Notes under the pieces: model-generated
What the model was told of the DNA's origin: nothing
What the model saw: the letters and a program-made list of their open reading frames with translations, nothing else
The model's database searches: none
Shown here: positions 20,127 to 27,827 of the stretch, piece after piece
How positions within the stretch are numbered: the first letter of the stretch is position 1
Layout: every line of letters begins with the position of its first letter
Translations under genes and position numbers: made by a program
Source: Streptomyces sp. NBC_01231
GTDB taxonomy: Bacteria > Actinomycetota > Actinomycetes > Streptomycetales > Streptomycetaceae
Direction: 5' to 3'
Assembly (NCBI GenBank): GCA_035999765.1
Contig: CP108521.1
Coordinates: forward strand, 2,542,001-2,606,000
Length of the DNA: 64,000 bases

Positions 20127-20314
20127 GCGCGGCTACCCTTCCGCCTTCTACGTCATGGAATTTTCCGTTGTGCACCCCTTCCCAGGACCACCAGGGCGGT
20201 CAGGGCTGAGGCAGAGAGTATGACTCCCACCGGAATGGTCGAACGATTTTCCGGCAAAGAAACACGTCCTTGCCCCAGTTGTGCGGTACCAGTGAGCGGA
20301 CTTGGGAGAACACC

Positions 20315-20336
20315 ATTCAAGTTGTGGTCATCCTGT
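20315..20336 (+). promoter_or_regulatory. Candidate PHO box upstream of glpQ-type gene
   Basis: Two adjacent 11-nt units, ATTCAAGTTGT and GGTCATCCTGT, resemble the Streptomyces PhoP direct repeat (G[GT]TCAYYYR[GC]G), the second more closely. It lies 70 bp upstream of the gene start. The equivalent S. coelicolor gene (glpQ2) is reported as PhoP-controlled, which supports the reading. Confidence 0.5.
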
Positions 20337-20405
20337 ACCCGTCTGCCGTCGACCCTCTGCTGTCAGAGTTGTGCTGTACGTGTTCGCTCGACGCGAGGAG
20401 TACGC

Positions 20406-21281
20406 ATGCACGCGCGCGCAATTGCCGCCACGACCACCGCGCTCCTGGGGACCGCAGCCCTCCTGCTTCCGCTCTCCCATGCCCGGGCCGACGGGGACCG
20501 GGGAAGCCCCACGGTCATCGCCCACCGGGGCGCCTCCGCCCACGCGCCGGAAAACACCCTGGCCGCCGTCGACAAGGCGGCCGAGATGGACATCGCCTGG
20601 GTAGAGAACGACGTCCAGCGCACCCGGGACGGCGAGCTCGTCGTCCTGCACGACGACAGCCTGCAGCGCACCACCGATGCCGAGGAGGTCTTTCCCGAGC
20701 GGGCTCCCTGGAAGGTGAAGGACTTCACCGCGGCCGAAGTCGCGCGCCTCGACGCGGGAAGCTGGTTCAGTCCCGCGTACGCGGGCGCGCGCGTGCCGAC
20801 GCTCCAGCAATATGTACATCGTGTGGAGATGCATCACCAGAAGCTGCTTCTGGAGGTCAAGAACCCGGAGCTGTATCCGGGCATCGAGAAGCAGACCCTG
20901 AAGCTCCTGAGCAACGAGGGCTGGCTCGACCAGCGGCATCTCGCGGACCGGCTGATCGTGCAGAGCTTCAGCGCCGACAGTGTGCGGACCGTCCATCAGC
21001 TGAAGCCCGGCGTCAAGACCGGCTTCCTCGGTACGCCGTCCGTGGCGGACCTGCCCGCGTACGCCGCCTTCGTCGACCAGATCAATCCCTCGTACGGCTC
21101 CATCTCCGGCGGGTACGTCTCCGCGGTCCACGCCTTCACGGGGGCGCACGGCAGGCCGCTGGAGGTCTTCACCTGGACCGTCAACGACGAGAACACCGCC
21201 CGGCTGGTGACCGGGTACGGCGTCGACGGCATCATCAGCAACAAGCCCGACGTGGTGCGCGACGCCCTGCCCAGCGCCTGA
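20406..21281 (+). CDS. glpQ: Secreted glycerophosphodiester phosphodiesterase
   Basis: A 291-residue secreted enzyme that hydrolyses glycerophosphodiesters (from phospholipids or teichoic acids) to glycerol-3-phosphate and an alcohol, providing phosphate. ATG 20406 begins a clear Sec signal peptide (MHARAIAATTTALLGTAALL, cleavage after SHARA). Catalytic features: IAHRGASAHAPENTLAA (both histidine-region residues), ENDVQRTRDGELVVLHDDSLQRTT (metal ligands) and LLLEVKNPELYPG. The TIM-barrel ends with EVFTWTVNDENTARLVTGYGVDGIISNKP. The length is normal. A probable PHO box upstream suggests induction at low phosphate. GAGGAG at 20395-20400 acts as ribosome binding site. It is monocistronic, with ogt 81 bp downstream having its own promoter. 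Confidence 0.93.
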   Translation: MHARAIAATTTALLGTAALLLPLSHARADGDRGSPTVIAHRGASAHAPENTLAAVDKAAEMDIAWVENDVQRTRDGELVVLHDDSLQRTTDAEEVFPERAPWKVKDFTAAEVARLDAGSWFSPAYAGARVPTLQQYVHRVEMHHQKLLLEVKNPELYPGIEKQTLKLLSNEGWLDQRHLADRLIVQSFSADSVRTVHQLKPGVKTGFLGTPSVADLPAYAAFVDQINPSYGSISGGYVSAVHAFTGAHGRPLEVFTWTVNDENTARLVTGYGVDGIISNKPDVVRDALPSA

Positions 21282-21332
21282 CCCCGGCGTCTCCCGGGGA
21301 GCTTGCGCGGGTGGCGTCCGGCACTTCGGGCG

Positions 21333-21355
21333 TTGTCAGTGGCGGGTCGTACGGT
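21333..21355 (+). promoter_or_regulatory. RecA-NDp (PafBC-type) damage promoter of ogt
   Basis: TTGTCAGTG, 8 nt, TACGGT; an exact match to tTGTCRgtg-N8-TAnnnT. The -10 ends 7 nt before the ATG at 21363, the same geometry as uvrB and coaE. The spacer GCGGGTCG resembles that of uvrB. Confidence 0.88.
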
Positions 21356-21362
21356 GGGTCGC

Positions 21363-21917
21363 ATGAACAGCCACGGGCAGTACGAGCAGCAGGTCATGTG
21401 GACCGTCGTCGCCACCGACATCGGTCCGCTTCTGCTGGCCGCGACCCGCGAAGGCCTGGTCAACGTCGTCTTCCACGCCACGGACACGGTCCGCGACAAG
21501 GCGCTCGACCGGCTCGGGGCCCGGCTGGGCGGTGAGCCGGTCGAGGCACCCGGCTCCCCGCTGCTGGCCGAGGCGATACGCCAGCTGCGGGCGTATTTCG
21601 CGGGCGAGCGGCACGACTTCGAGCTGCCCCTGGACTGGTCGCTGATCTCCGGCTTCAACCGACAGGTGCTGCGCGAGCTGGCGTCCGGCGTGCCGTTCGG
21701 CACGGTTGTGGGGTACGGCGATCTGGCCGGCCGGGTCGGCCAGCCGGGTGGTGCCCAGGCGGTGGGGGTGGCGATGGGTTCCAATCCACTGCCGGTCGTC
21801 GTGCCCTGCCATCGGGTCGTCGAGAGCGACGGCGGCATCGGCGGTTTCGGGGGCGGGCTGGAGACCAAGCGGAAGCTGCTCGCGCTGGAGGGAGTCCTTC
21901 CCGAGCCGCTGTTCTGA
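21363..21917 (+). CDS. ogt: Methylated-DNA--[protein]-cysteine S-methyltransferase
   Basis: A 184-residue suicide enzyme that removes methyl groups from O6-methylguanine in DNA. The active site VVPCHRVV has its acceptor Cys at residue 149. The helix-turn-helix FNRQVLRELASGVPFGTVVGYGDLAGRVG with its arginine finger, AQAVGVAMGSNPLPV and the C-terminal GGFGGGLETKRKLLALEG are all standard. The N-terminal domain is present, so it is a full Ogt/MGMT protein. There is no Shine-Dalgarno before ATG 21363; a damage-type promoter ends 7 nt upstream, predicting leaderless translation. Its neighbours glpQ and uvrB are conserved in Streptomyces. Confidence 0.97.
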   Translation: MNSHGQYEQQVMWTVVATDIGPLLLAATREGLVNVVFHATDTVRDKALDRLGARLGGEPVEAPGSPLLAEAIRQLRAYFAGERHDFELPLDWSLISGFNRQVLRELASGVPFGTVVGYGDLAGRVGQPGGAQAVGVAMGSNPLPVVVPCHRVVESDGGIGGFGGGLETKRKLLALEGVLPEPLF

Positions 21918-22000
21918 GCCTCCTGGCGCTGTCGACGGCATTCCCGCTTCACTCGCTCCCGACCGCGACCGCCGACCGCAACGGCTTACGACATGCCCGA

Positions 22001-22038
22001 CGTGTGGGGGCCACGCCCGAATGCGTGGCCTCCACACG
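22001..22038. terminator. Bidirectional terminator between ogt and VOC gene
   Basis: 16-bp arms (CGTGTGGGGGCCACGC and GCGTGGCCTCCACACG) with one G-T pair and a 6-nt loop. It sits 3 bp beyond the VOC stop codon and 84 bp after the ogt stop. Confidence 0.85.
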
Positions 22039-22040
22039 CG

Positions 22041-22469
22041 CTAGTCGTAGTGCCGGGCTTCGAAGACGTTGCCGTCGGAGTCGCGGAAGTAGAAGCTGCG
22101 GCGGGCCATTCCGCGGGCGCCGAAGGAGTCGTAGGAGATGTCCGAAACAGGGACCGCCCGTTCCTCCAGGCGGGCGCGCAGTGTCTCGAATTCGTCGCCG
22201 GGCATGGCCAGGCAGACGTGGTTGACCGGGTGGCCGGCGCTGTCGGCGGCGCCGGGCACCATCTTCATGTGCTCCGCCGTTGAGAGCGGCATGAGATCGA
22301 GGATGGTCTCGTCATTGAGCCGTACGGAGGGGAACGGGGCCGCCCCGGCGGCGAAGTCGGTGAGCCGCACGGGTTCCATGCCGAGCGTCTTCTCGTAGAA
22401 ATCGGCCGACGCCACCGGGTCGTGCACCCAGAGGACGACGTGGTCGAGACGTGTCGTGTTGTCCGTCAT
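22041..22469 (-). CDS. VOC-family (glyoxalase/dioxygenase-fold) protein
   Basis: A 142-residue single-module vicinal-oxygen-chelate protein. It has the expected paired beta-alpha-beta-beta-beta units: LDHVVLWVHDPVASADFYEKTLGMEP at the start and VNHVCLAMP, RSFYFRDSDGNVFEARHYD at the end. Potential metal ligands are the two histidines of LDHVVLW and VNHVCLA and the terminal glutamate of FEARH. The reaction is not predictable: the family includes glyoxalases, dioxygenases and antibiotic-binding proteins. The start at 22469 (MTDNTTRLDHV) fits the fold; a longer frame to 22505 only adds a non-conserved leader. It is convergent with ogt. Confidence 0.82.
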   Translation of the reverse strand: MTDNTTRLDHVVLWVHDPVASADFYEKTLGMEPVRLTDFAAGAAPFPSVRLNDETILDLMPLSTAEHMKMVPGAADSAGHPVNHVCLAMPGDEFETLRARLEERAVPVSDISYDSFGARGMARRSFYFRDSDGNVFEARHYD

Positions 22470-22567
22470 GCGGCCCAGGCTGGTGGCGTCCCCCACAGGG
22501 TGCAAGTGTTTGACCGGGCGTGCCGCCCGCCAGAGATGAGGAAGACCGACCGACAGGAGGCAGGCTC

Positions 22568-23476
22568 GTGGTGCTGGTGCTGTCCGAAGAAGTGCGGGAC
22601 GCGATCGACGCGCGTCGACCCGTGGTGGCCCTGGAGTCCACGATCATCGCGCACGGGTTGCCGCGCCCGCGGAATCTCCAGGTGGCGCTGGAGCTGGAGG
22701 ACGTGGTGCGGCAGGGGGGCGCCGTCCCCGCGACCATCGCCGTGCTGGACGGTCGGCCTCATGTCGGCCTGGACAAGCAGCAGTTGGAGCGGGTCGCGAA
22801 CCAGGACGGCATCCGCAAGCTCGGTCACCGGGACCTGCCGCTCGCGATGGCCTCCGGGGCGAGCGGGGCGACGACGGTGTCGGCGACCGCGCTGTTGGCG
22901 GCACTGGCGGGCGTACGGGTGTTCGCGACGGGTGGGCTCGGCGGGGTGCACCGGGAGTGGACGGTGACCCAGGACGAGTCTGCCGACCTCTGGCTGCTGG
23001 CACGCACGCGGATCACCGTGGTGTGCGCGGGCGTGAAGTCGATCCTGGACGTCCCGGCGACGCTGCAACGGCTGGAGACCCTGGGTGTCGCGGTGGCCGG
23101 ATACGGCACCGACCGGTTCCCCGGCTTCTATCTGTCCGACTCGGGGCATCCGGTGGAGTGGACGCTGGAGACTCCTCGGCAGGTGGCGGACGTCATGAAG
23201 GCTCAGGACGCGCTCGACGGCCCGGGGTCGGCGCTGATCGTCGCCAATCCGGTCCCCGCGGCGGAGCAGCTGGATCCCGACCTGCACGCGCGGGTGCTCA
23301 CCGAGGCGCTGCACGCCTGCGCGGAAGAGGGGATCACCGGGCAGGCGGTCACTCCGTTCCTGCTCGACCACCTGGTGCGGCACACCGAGGGAGCCTCGCT
23401 GAGCGCCAATCTGGCGGCGGTGCGCGGCAACGTACGGCTGGCGGGACGGATCGCGGCGGCCTGGGCAGGCACGTGA
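22568..23476 (+). CDS. psuG: Pseudouridine-5'-phosphate glycosidase
   Basis: A 302-residue enzyme that cleaves pseudouridine 5'-phosphate to uracil and ribose 5-phosphate. Family segments are easy to see: VVALESTIIAHGLPRPRN at the N-terminus, GAVPATIAVLDGRPHVGL, RDLPLAMASGASGATTVSAT, FATGGLGGVHR and CAGVKSILDVPATLQRLETLGV. GTG 22568 is chosen because AGGAGG at 22555-22560 is ideally placed; the frame extends to 22520 without support. Its 3' end overlaps the start of a PfkB-family kinase by 4 bp. PsuG and the kinase PsuK form a two-step pseudouridine catabolic pathway, so the pair probably salvages pseudouridine from RNA turnover. Confidence 0.92.
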   Translation: MVLVLSEEVRDAIDARRPVVALESTIIAHGLPRPRNLQVALELEDVVRQGGAVPATIAVLDGRPHVGLDKQQLERVANQDGIRKLGHRDLPLAMASGASGATTVSATALLAALAGVRVFATGGLGGVHREWTVTQDESADLWLLARTRITVVCAGVKSILDVPATLQRLETLGVAVAGYGTDRFPGFYLSDSGHPVEWTLETPRQVADVMKAQDALDGPGSALIVANPVPAAEQLDPDLHARVLTEALHACAEEGITGQAVTPFLLDHLVRHTEGASLSANLAAVRGNVRLAGRIAAAWAGT

Positions 23477-24444
23477 CCGCGGAGCGGCCCCGGCTCGGTG
23501 CGGTCGGCGCGACGGATCAGCGGCCGACCCGAACGGTCCGTCCCGAGGGTGCGCTGCTGGTCGTGGGGGACGTCATCACGGACGTCGTCGCCCGGCATCG
23601 CGGTCAGCTCGCCCCGGGCACGGACACCGTCGCGACGATCCGGACGGTGCCGGGCGGAGCGGGGGCCAACGTGGCCTGCTGGGCCGCTCACCAGGGGCGC
23701 TGCGAGGTGCGGCTGGTCGGGCGGGTGGGCGCGGACTCGGCCGCCTGGCACGAGCGGGAACTGGTCGCCTGCGGGGTGCGGCCCGGGCTCGTCGTAGATC
23801 CGCAGGCTCCGACCGGGACGGTGATCTGCCTTGTCGACGCGGACGCGGCGGCCGAGCGGACGTTCCTCACCGACAGCGGGGCATCGTTGCGGCTCGCGCC
23901 CGAGGACTGGTCGGACACGCTGCTCGACGGGGTCGCACGGCTGCATCTGTCGGGCTACCTGCTGTTCTCCGAACCGAGCCGGGCACTGGTGTCGGTGGCC
24001 CTGGCGGCGGCACGCGCGCGCGGGGTGCCGGTGAGCCTGGACCCGGCGTCGGCCGGTTTCCTGGTGGCTTTGGGAGTGGATCGTTTCCTCTCGCTCGTCG
24101 AGGGCGTGGATCTGCTGTTGCCCAGTCGGGACGAGGCGTGCCTGCTCACGGGGTTGCCCGATGCGGCGGACGCGGCGGCCAAGCTGAGCCGTCACATCCC
24201 GCTGGTGGTCGCCAAGCAGGGTGCGGAGGGTGCGCTGGTGGCCCGGTCAGGCACCGTCGTCGCCCGCGTGCCCGCCGTACCGGCGACCCCTCGCGACACC
24301 ACCGGAGCCGGCGACGCCTTCACCGGCGCCTTCCTCGCGGCCCTGCTCATGGGCGCCACCCCCGAGGACGCGGCGGCGGAGGGCTGCCGGGCGGGCGCGT
24401 CGGCGGTGGAGGGGATTGGGGGGCGGCCTCCGCGGGTGGGGTGA
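23473..24444 (+). CDS. PfkB-family kinase, probable pseudouridine kinase
   Basis: A 323-residue ribokinase-fold kinase. The N-terminal LLVVGDVITDVVARH and the substrate-binding TVPGGAGANVACWAAHQG are followed by the anion-hole/catalytic signature DTTGAGDAFTGAFLAALL near residue 275. The first 28 residues before the fold are variable and probably disordered. GTG 23473 overlaps the psuG stop (GTGA). The context argues for pseudouridine kinase (PsuK), which makes the substrate of PsuG, but the sequence alone fits several sugar or nucleoside kinases. The Gly/Arg-rich C-terminus (GIGGRPPRVG) leads into a repeat-rich intergenic region. Confidence 0.85.
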   Translation: MTAERPRLGAVGATDQRPTRTVRPEGALLVVGDVITDVVARHRGQLAPGTDTVATIRTVPGGAGANVACWAAHQGRCEVRLVGRVGADSAAWHERELVACGVRPGLVVDPQAPTGTVICLVDADAAAERTFLTDSGASLRLAPEDWSDTLLDGVARLHLSGYLLFSEPSRALVSVALAAARARGVPVSLDPASAGFLVALGVDRFLSLVEGVDLLLPSRDEACLLTGLPDAADAAAKLSRHIPLVVAKQGAEGALVARSGTVVARVPAVPATPRDTTGAGDAFTGAFLAALLMGATPEDAAAEGCRAGASAVEGIGGRPPRVG

Positions 24445-24474
24445 GGGAGCGGGGCCCGGCCTGCCTGCACCGGT

Positions 24475-24600
24475 CGACACGGAACGCACGGGACCACACC
24501 GGCCGACACGGGAACGCACCGGACCACACTGCCGACTCCGGCCGACCGCGCTCGACTCCGCCGACTCCGGCCTACTCCGATGGACTCCGGCCGACTCCGA
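24475..24600. repeat. Short tandem and interspersed repeats
   Basis: Two copies, 29 bp apart, of a unit beginning CGACACGG and ending GGACCACAC (24475 and 24504). They are followed by at least five CCGACTCCG/GGACTCCG-type 9-10-mers up to 24600. The tract is non-coding, between the stop of the kinase and the stop of the convergent methyltransferase. It looks like replication-slippage DNA; no function is evident. Confidence 0.6.
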
Positions 24601-24679
24601 GCGGCCGCGGACCGCCACCTCGCACCCCTTGTGCACCGCCCGCCGTCCCACCGCGCTGGCGTCAACTTCCGCCGCTCTC

Positions 24680-25474
24680 CTATCCCTTGCGTCCCCACGC
24701 CGAGATCATCGGGGCCGTGGCGAGGTCCATGCCGCCGGAGGCAACGTTCGCGAGGTGGCGGTCGATGTCCTGGGCCGTGGCGATGCCCGCGGTGACGAGC
24801 TGGTCGCGGATCTGGCGGACGGTGGCCGATTCGAGGGCAGCGCAGGCGGGTGAGCTGACCGGGAAGTAGGCGTCGGCCTCCACCTGGCGCAGACCGGCCT
24901 CGCGGAGCAGCCGCGGCAGCCTGCGCCCGTAGGCCAGATCGGCGCCCCGGTCGGCGAGGAGTTGGCGGAAGCCCTCCCTCAGCCGGTTCGCGAGTTGTTG
25001 CTCGGGGCCGTGCTCGTCGGGGCAGAGCAGCGGCTGGAGGGCCGGGTCGGCGTCCTCGACCAGGAGGCGCCCGCCCGGTCGCAGGGCCTTGACCATCGAC
25101 CGCAACGCCCTTTCCCGGTCCGGCACATGAACGAGGACGAGTCGGGCGTGCACCAGGTCGAACCCCTCCTCCGGCGGTTCTTCGGCGCCCACGTCGTGCA
25201 CCCGCACGTGCACCGGCTGGCGGGCGACCGCGGCGACCCGTGAGGTGTCGATGTCGGTCGCGAGGACCCGCCCGGTCGGGCCCACCTTCTTGGCCAGCCA
25301 GGACACCACGGAGGTACCCCCGGCCCCGACCTCCCAGCAACGCCAACCGGGTCCGACGCCGAGGCCCTCGAGGTGTCGGAAGGTCGTGGGGTCGAAAAGG
25401 GTGGCGAAGGCGTCGAAACGTTCCCCCGCCTCGGTCTGCCGGTTGTCGAGGAGATACCCGTCGGTTCGCGTCAT
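24680..25474 (-). CDS. Class I SAM-dependent methyltransferase
   Basis: A 264-residue protein with a Rossmann-like SAM-binding core: CWEVGAGGTSVVSWLA (motif I, about residue 46), VLATDIDTSRV (motif II, acidic residue binding the ribose), EEGFDLVHARLVLVHVPD (post-motif) and ALRPGGRLLVEDADP. The C-terminal 100 residues form a lid-like helical region of unknown specificity. The start ATG 25474 is consistent with the fold and length. It is divergent from corA across 384 bp, and convergent with the pseudouridine pair. The acceptor substrate cannot be identified; small-molecule targets are typical for this architecture. Confidence 0.82.
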   Translation of the reverse strand: MTRTDGYLLDNRQTEAGERFDAFATLFDPTTFRHLEGLGVGPGWRCWEVGAGGTSVVSWLAKKVGPTGRVLATDIDTSRVAAVARQPVHVRVHDVGAEEPPEEGFDLVHARLVLVHVPDRERALRSMVKALRPGGRLLVEDADPALQPLLCPDEHGPEQQLANRLREGFRQLLADRGADLAYGRRLPRLLREAGLRQVEADAYFPVSSPACAALESATVRQIRDQLVTAGIATAQDIDRHLANVASGGMDLATAPMISAWGRKG

Positions 25475-25858
25475 ACCGCGATCATCCCAGTTGCCCGGCT
25501 TGTCCGGAGCGGTTGACGCGACGCGCCTCCTACGACGAGAGGGCCGCGCTCCTGCCGGCGCACGGCCTGAACTCCTCCCAGCGGAAGGCCCCCGTCACTC
25601 TGCGCCGGACGGTCCAGGTCCGTCCGGCGCAGAGCCGACGGTCCCGCCCCCGCTTCCCGTCTCCAGGCGTCCATGCCCGGGCGTCCGTGCGTCCGTGTCC
25701 GCGCGTCCATGCCCGGGCACCAAACCGTTGTCCACAGCCGGGAACCAAGCGGAACGTCCTGCTCCCACAGGCTTACCCGCCGCTCACCCCGAGCTGGCAA
25801 ACTGGCACGCCAGGGCGCGGGAGTGCAGCGCGGGGGAGATCCACGCAAGGAGATCCAG
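25475..25858. other. 384-bp divergent intergenic region with a 15-bp hairpin
   Basis: No gene is visible. A perfect stem-loop occupies 25598-25634 (15-nt arms CTCTGCGCCGGACGG and complement, 7-nt loop). A 16-nt direct repeat GCGTCCATGCCCGGGC occurs at 25667-25682 and 25703-25718. The hairpin lies about 225 nt before corA, where an attenuator could sit, but I recognise no known Mg2+ riboswitch motif. No clear promoter was found. Confidence 0.5.
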
Positions 25859-26986
25859 ATGTCCATGGCAGGGAATCTGCGGAAGGTCACGAGCCTCGGC
25901 AGGGTTGGCGGCCTACGCAAGGTGGCACGGCTGGCCCGGCGGCGCCCCCGCGTCGACCTGAGCCATCCGGCCAGGTCTCCGCTGGGCACCTCGGTGGTCA
26001 ACTGCGTGTCCTATCGGGAGGGCGTCCGGATCCCCGCCGGCAGAGATCTGGTCGACTCGGTGGAACAGGTGCGCAAGAACCGCGACGGGTTCCTCTGGCT
26101 CGGTCTGCACGAGCCGACGGACCAGGAGTTCGCGGGTGTCGCCGAACTCTTCGACCTGCACCCGCTGGCGGTCGAGGACGCGGTCGAGGCGCATCAGCGC
26201 CCGAAGCTGGAGCGCTACGGCGAGACGGTGTTCGCGGTGTTCAAGACGGTCTGCTACGTCGAGCACGAGGAGCTCACGGCGACCAGTGAGGTGGTGGACA
26301 CCGGCGAGATCATGGTGTTCGTCGGCGAGGACTTCGTGATCACGGTGCGCCACGGGCGGCACGGCTCACTGGGGCCGTTGCGCGAGACGCTGGAGGCCTC
26401 GCCCCAGCAACTCTCCAAGGGCCCGGCCGCGGTGCTGCACGCGATCGCGGACCATGTGGTCGACGACTACCTGCACGTCACCGACTCGGTGCAGGAGGAC
26501 ATCGACCAGGTCGAGATGGCCGTGTTCGCGGAGAACGGCGCGCGGGTGGACGCGGGGCGCATCTACCAGCTCAAGCGGGAACTCCTGGAGCTCAAGCGGG
26601 CCGTCGTGCCGCTCGGACGTCCGCTCGAGGAACTCGCCACCCGACCGATGCGGGTGGTCGATCCGGAGATACAGGCCTACTTCCGTGACGTCTCCGACCA
26701 CCTGCTGCGGGCCAAGGAACAGATCGCCGCCTTCGACGAGCTGCTCAACTCCATCCTCCAGGCGCATCTCGCCCAGGTGACGGTCGCGCAGAACGAGGAC
26801 ATGCGGAAGATCACCGCATGGGCCGCCGTGGTCGCCGTACCGACCATGGTGTGCGGCGTGTACGGCATGAACTTCGAGCACATGCCGGAACTGCACTGGC
26901 GGTACGGCTACGGCCTGATCATCGGCGTGATATCCGTCGCCTGTGTGTTGTTGTACCGGGGATTCCGGCGCAACGGCTGGATCTGA
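25859..26986 (+). CDS. corA: CorA-family Mg2+/Co2+ transporter
   Basis: A 375-residue pentameric divalent-cation channel of the inner membrane. A large N-terminal cytoplasmic domain (residues 45-250) is followed by a long stalk helix with Gln/Glu/Asp-rich segments, then two C-terminal transmembrane helices. The selectivity motif is complete: VCGVYGMNFEHMPEL, the GMN at the pore mouth followed by the acidic loop. A final basic RGFRRNGWI cluster is typical. Residues 1-35 are unusually basic (NLRKVTSLGRVGGLRKVARLARRRPR) and probably disordered. ATG 25859 has AAGGAGA at a perfect distance. It is monocistronic. Confidence 0.93.
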   Translation: MSMAGNLRKVTSLGRVGGLRKVARLARRRPRVDLSHPARSPLGTSVVNCVSYREGVRIPAGRDLVDSVEQVRKNRDGFLWLGLHEPTDQEFAGVAELFDLHPLAVEDAVEAHQRPKLERYGETVFAVFKTVCYVEHEELTATSEVVDTGEIMVFVGEDFVITVRHGRHGSLGPLRETLEASPQQLSKGPAAVLHAIADHVVDDYLHVTDSVQEDIDQVEMAVFAENGARVDAGRIYQLKRELLELKRAVVPLGRPLEELATRPMRVVDPEIQAYFRDVSDHLLRAKEQIAAFDELLNSILQAHLAQVTVAQNEDMRKITAWAAVVAVPTMVCGVYGMNFEHMPELHWRYGYGLIIGVISVACVLLYRGFRRNGWI

Positions 26987-27055
26987 CGCGGGCGGGACGG
27001 AGTCCGTCAGGGGCCGGTCAGGAGTCGGCCAGGAGGCGGTCGGGGTCGGGGTCGG

Positions 27056-27487
27056 TCAGTGGTGGCCGGCGGTCCGGGCGTAGACGCTCTCGGCCCAGGT
27101 CGCGATCTGGTCGTCCGTGAGGTGCTGGGCCAGGTCGGCCTCGCTGATCATGCCGACCAGGCGCTTGTCGTTGATGACGGGGAGCCGACGGATCTGATGC
27201 TCCTGCATCTCGTGGAGCACCTCACTGACATCGGCGCTCGCGTCGATCCAGCGGGGCGTCCCCTGGGCCATCTCGCCCGCGGTGACCTTGGCCGGGTCGT
27301 GGCCCATGGCGACACAGCCGACGACGATGTCGCGGTCGGTGAGGATGCCGCAGAGCCGTTCGTTCTGGTCGCTGATGGGCAGGGCGCCGACGTTGAGGTC
27401 GCGCATCAGCTGGGCGGCGCGGTCCAGGGTCTCCTGTTCGGGGATCCACTGGGCGCCGCGGTGCATGATGTCTCCGGCGGTGGTCAT
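27056..27487 (-). CDS. Tandem CBS-domain protein
   Basis: A 143-residue protein consisting of two CBS motifs forming one Bateman module: MTTAGDIMHRGAQWIPEQET with RDLNVGALPISDQNERLCGILTDRD, then EVLHEMQEHQIRRLPVINDKRLVGMISEADLAQHL. Such stand-alone modules bind adenine nucleotides and regulate partner enzymes or channels. No effector domain is attached. The start ATG 27487 has GGGAGG 6 nt upstream; the open frame continues to 27631 only by chance. The tail ending AGHH is short. Its neighbour corA is convergent, so a link to Mg2+ transport (as in other CBS proteins) is possible but speculative. Confidence 0.88.
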   Translation of the reverse strand: MTTAGDIMHRGAQWIPEQETLDRAAQLMRDLNVGALPISDQNERLCGILTDRDIVVGCVAMGHDPAKVTAGEMAQGTPRWIDASADVSEVLHEMQEHQIRRLPVINDKRLVGMISEADLAQHLTDDQIATWAESVYARTAGHH

Positions 27488-27593
27488 GGAGTACCTCCCG
27501 GTGCCGGACGGCCGGCGCGGAGCGGGGTGGCACCGCAAGTCCCGGCGCCGACCATTCTCGCGGCGCCGGGAGGCGTACGCACTCGGAGAGGGC

Positions 27594-27827
27594 TCAGGCC
27601 GAGAAGCCCACGATCTTGGGTGGGACGACACGGATGATCACGCGGACCTCGTCGTCCTTCTCGGCGGGCGGGTCGAGGCCGAGGTACTTGTGCGAGAGCT
27701 CGTGCGGGAGTCGCTTGTCCTCGTCCGGGAGGATCTCGGCGGTGCCGCGGATCTCGACCGAGGTGTAGGGGTTGGCGAGGTCGAAGACCGAGAGGCTCAC
27801 ATGGAGGTCGCGGCGCAGGTTTCGCAT
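27594..27827 (-). pseudogene. 5'-truncated PPOX-class (F420/FMN split-barrel) gene remnant
   Basis: Seventy-seven codons matching only the C-terminal half of a pyridoxamine-5'-phosphate-oxidase-like split barrel: NLRRDLHVSLSVFDLANPYTSVEIRGTAEI, then LPHELSHKYLGLDPPAE and RVIIRVVPPKIVGFSA. In intact relatives a 55-60 residue N-terminal strand set (with a ...GRVKDRNLRRDPRV-like join) precedes this, and it is absent here. The upstream sequence in this frame is antisense-type noise. The ATG at 27827 overlaps the stop of the kinase-like gene by one base (TGATG), so the remnant might still be translated by coupling. An N-terminal deletion that joined the two genes is the simplest explanation. Confidence 0.7.
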
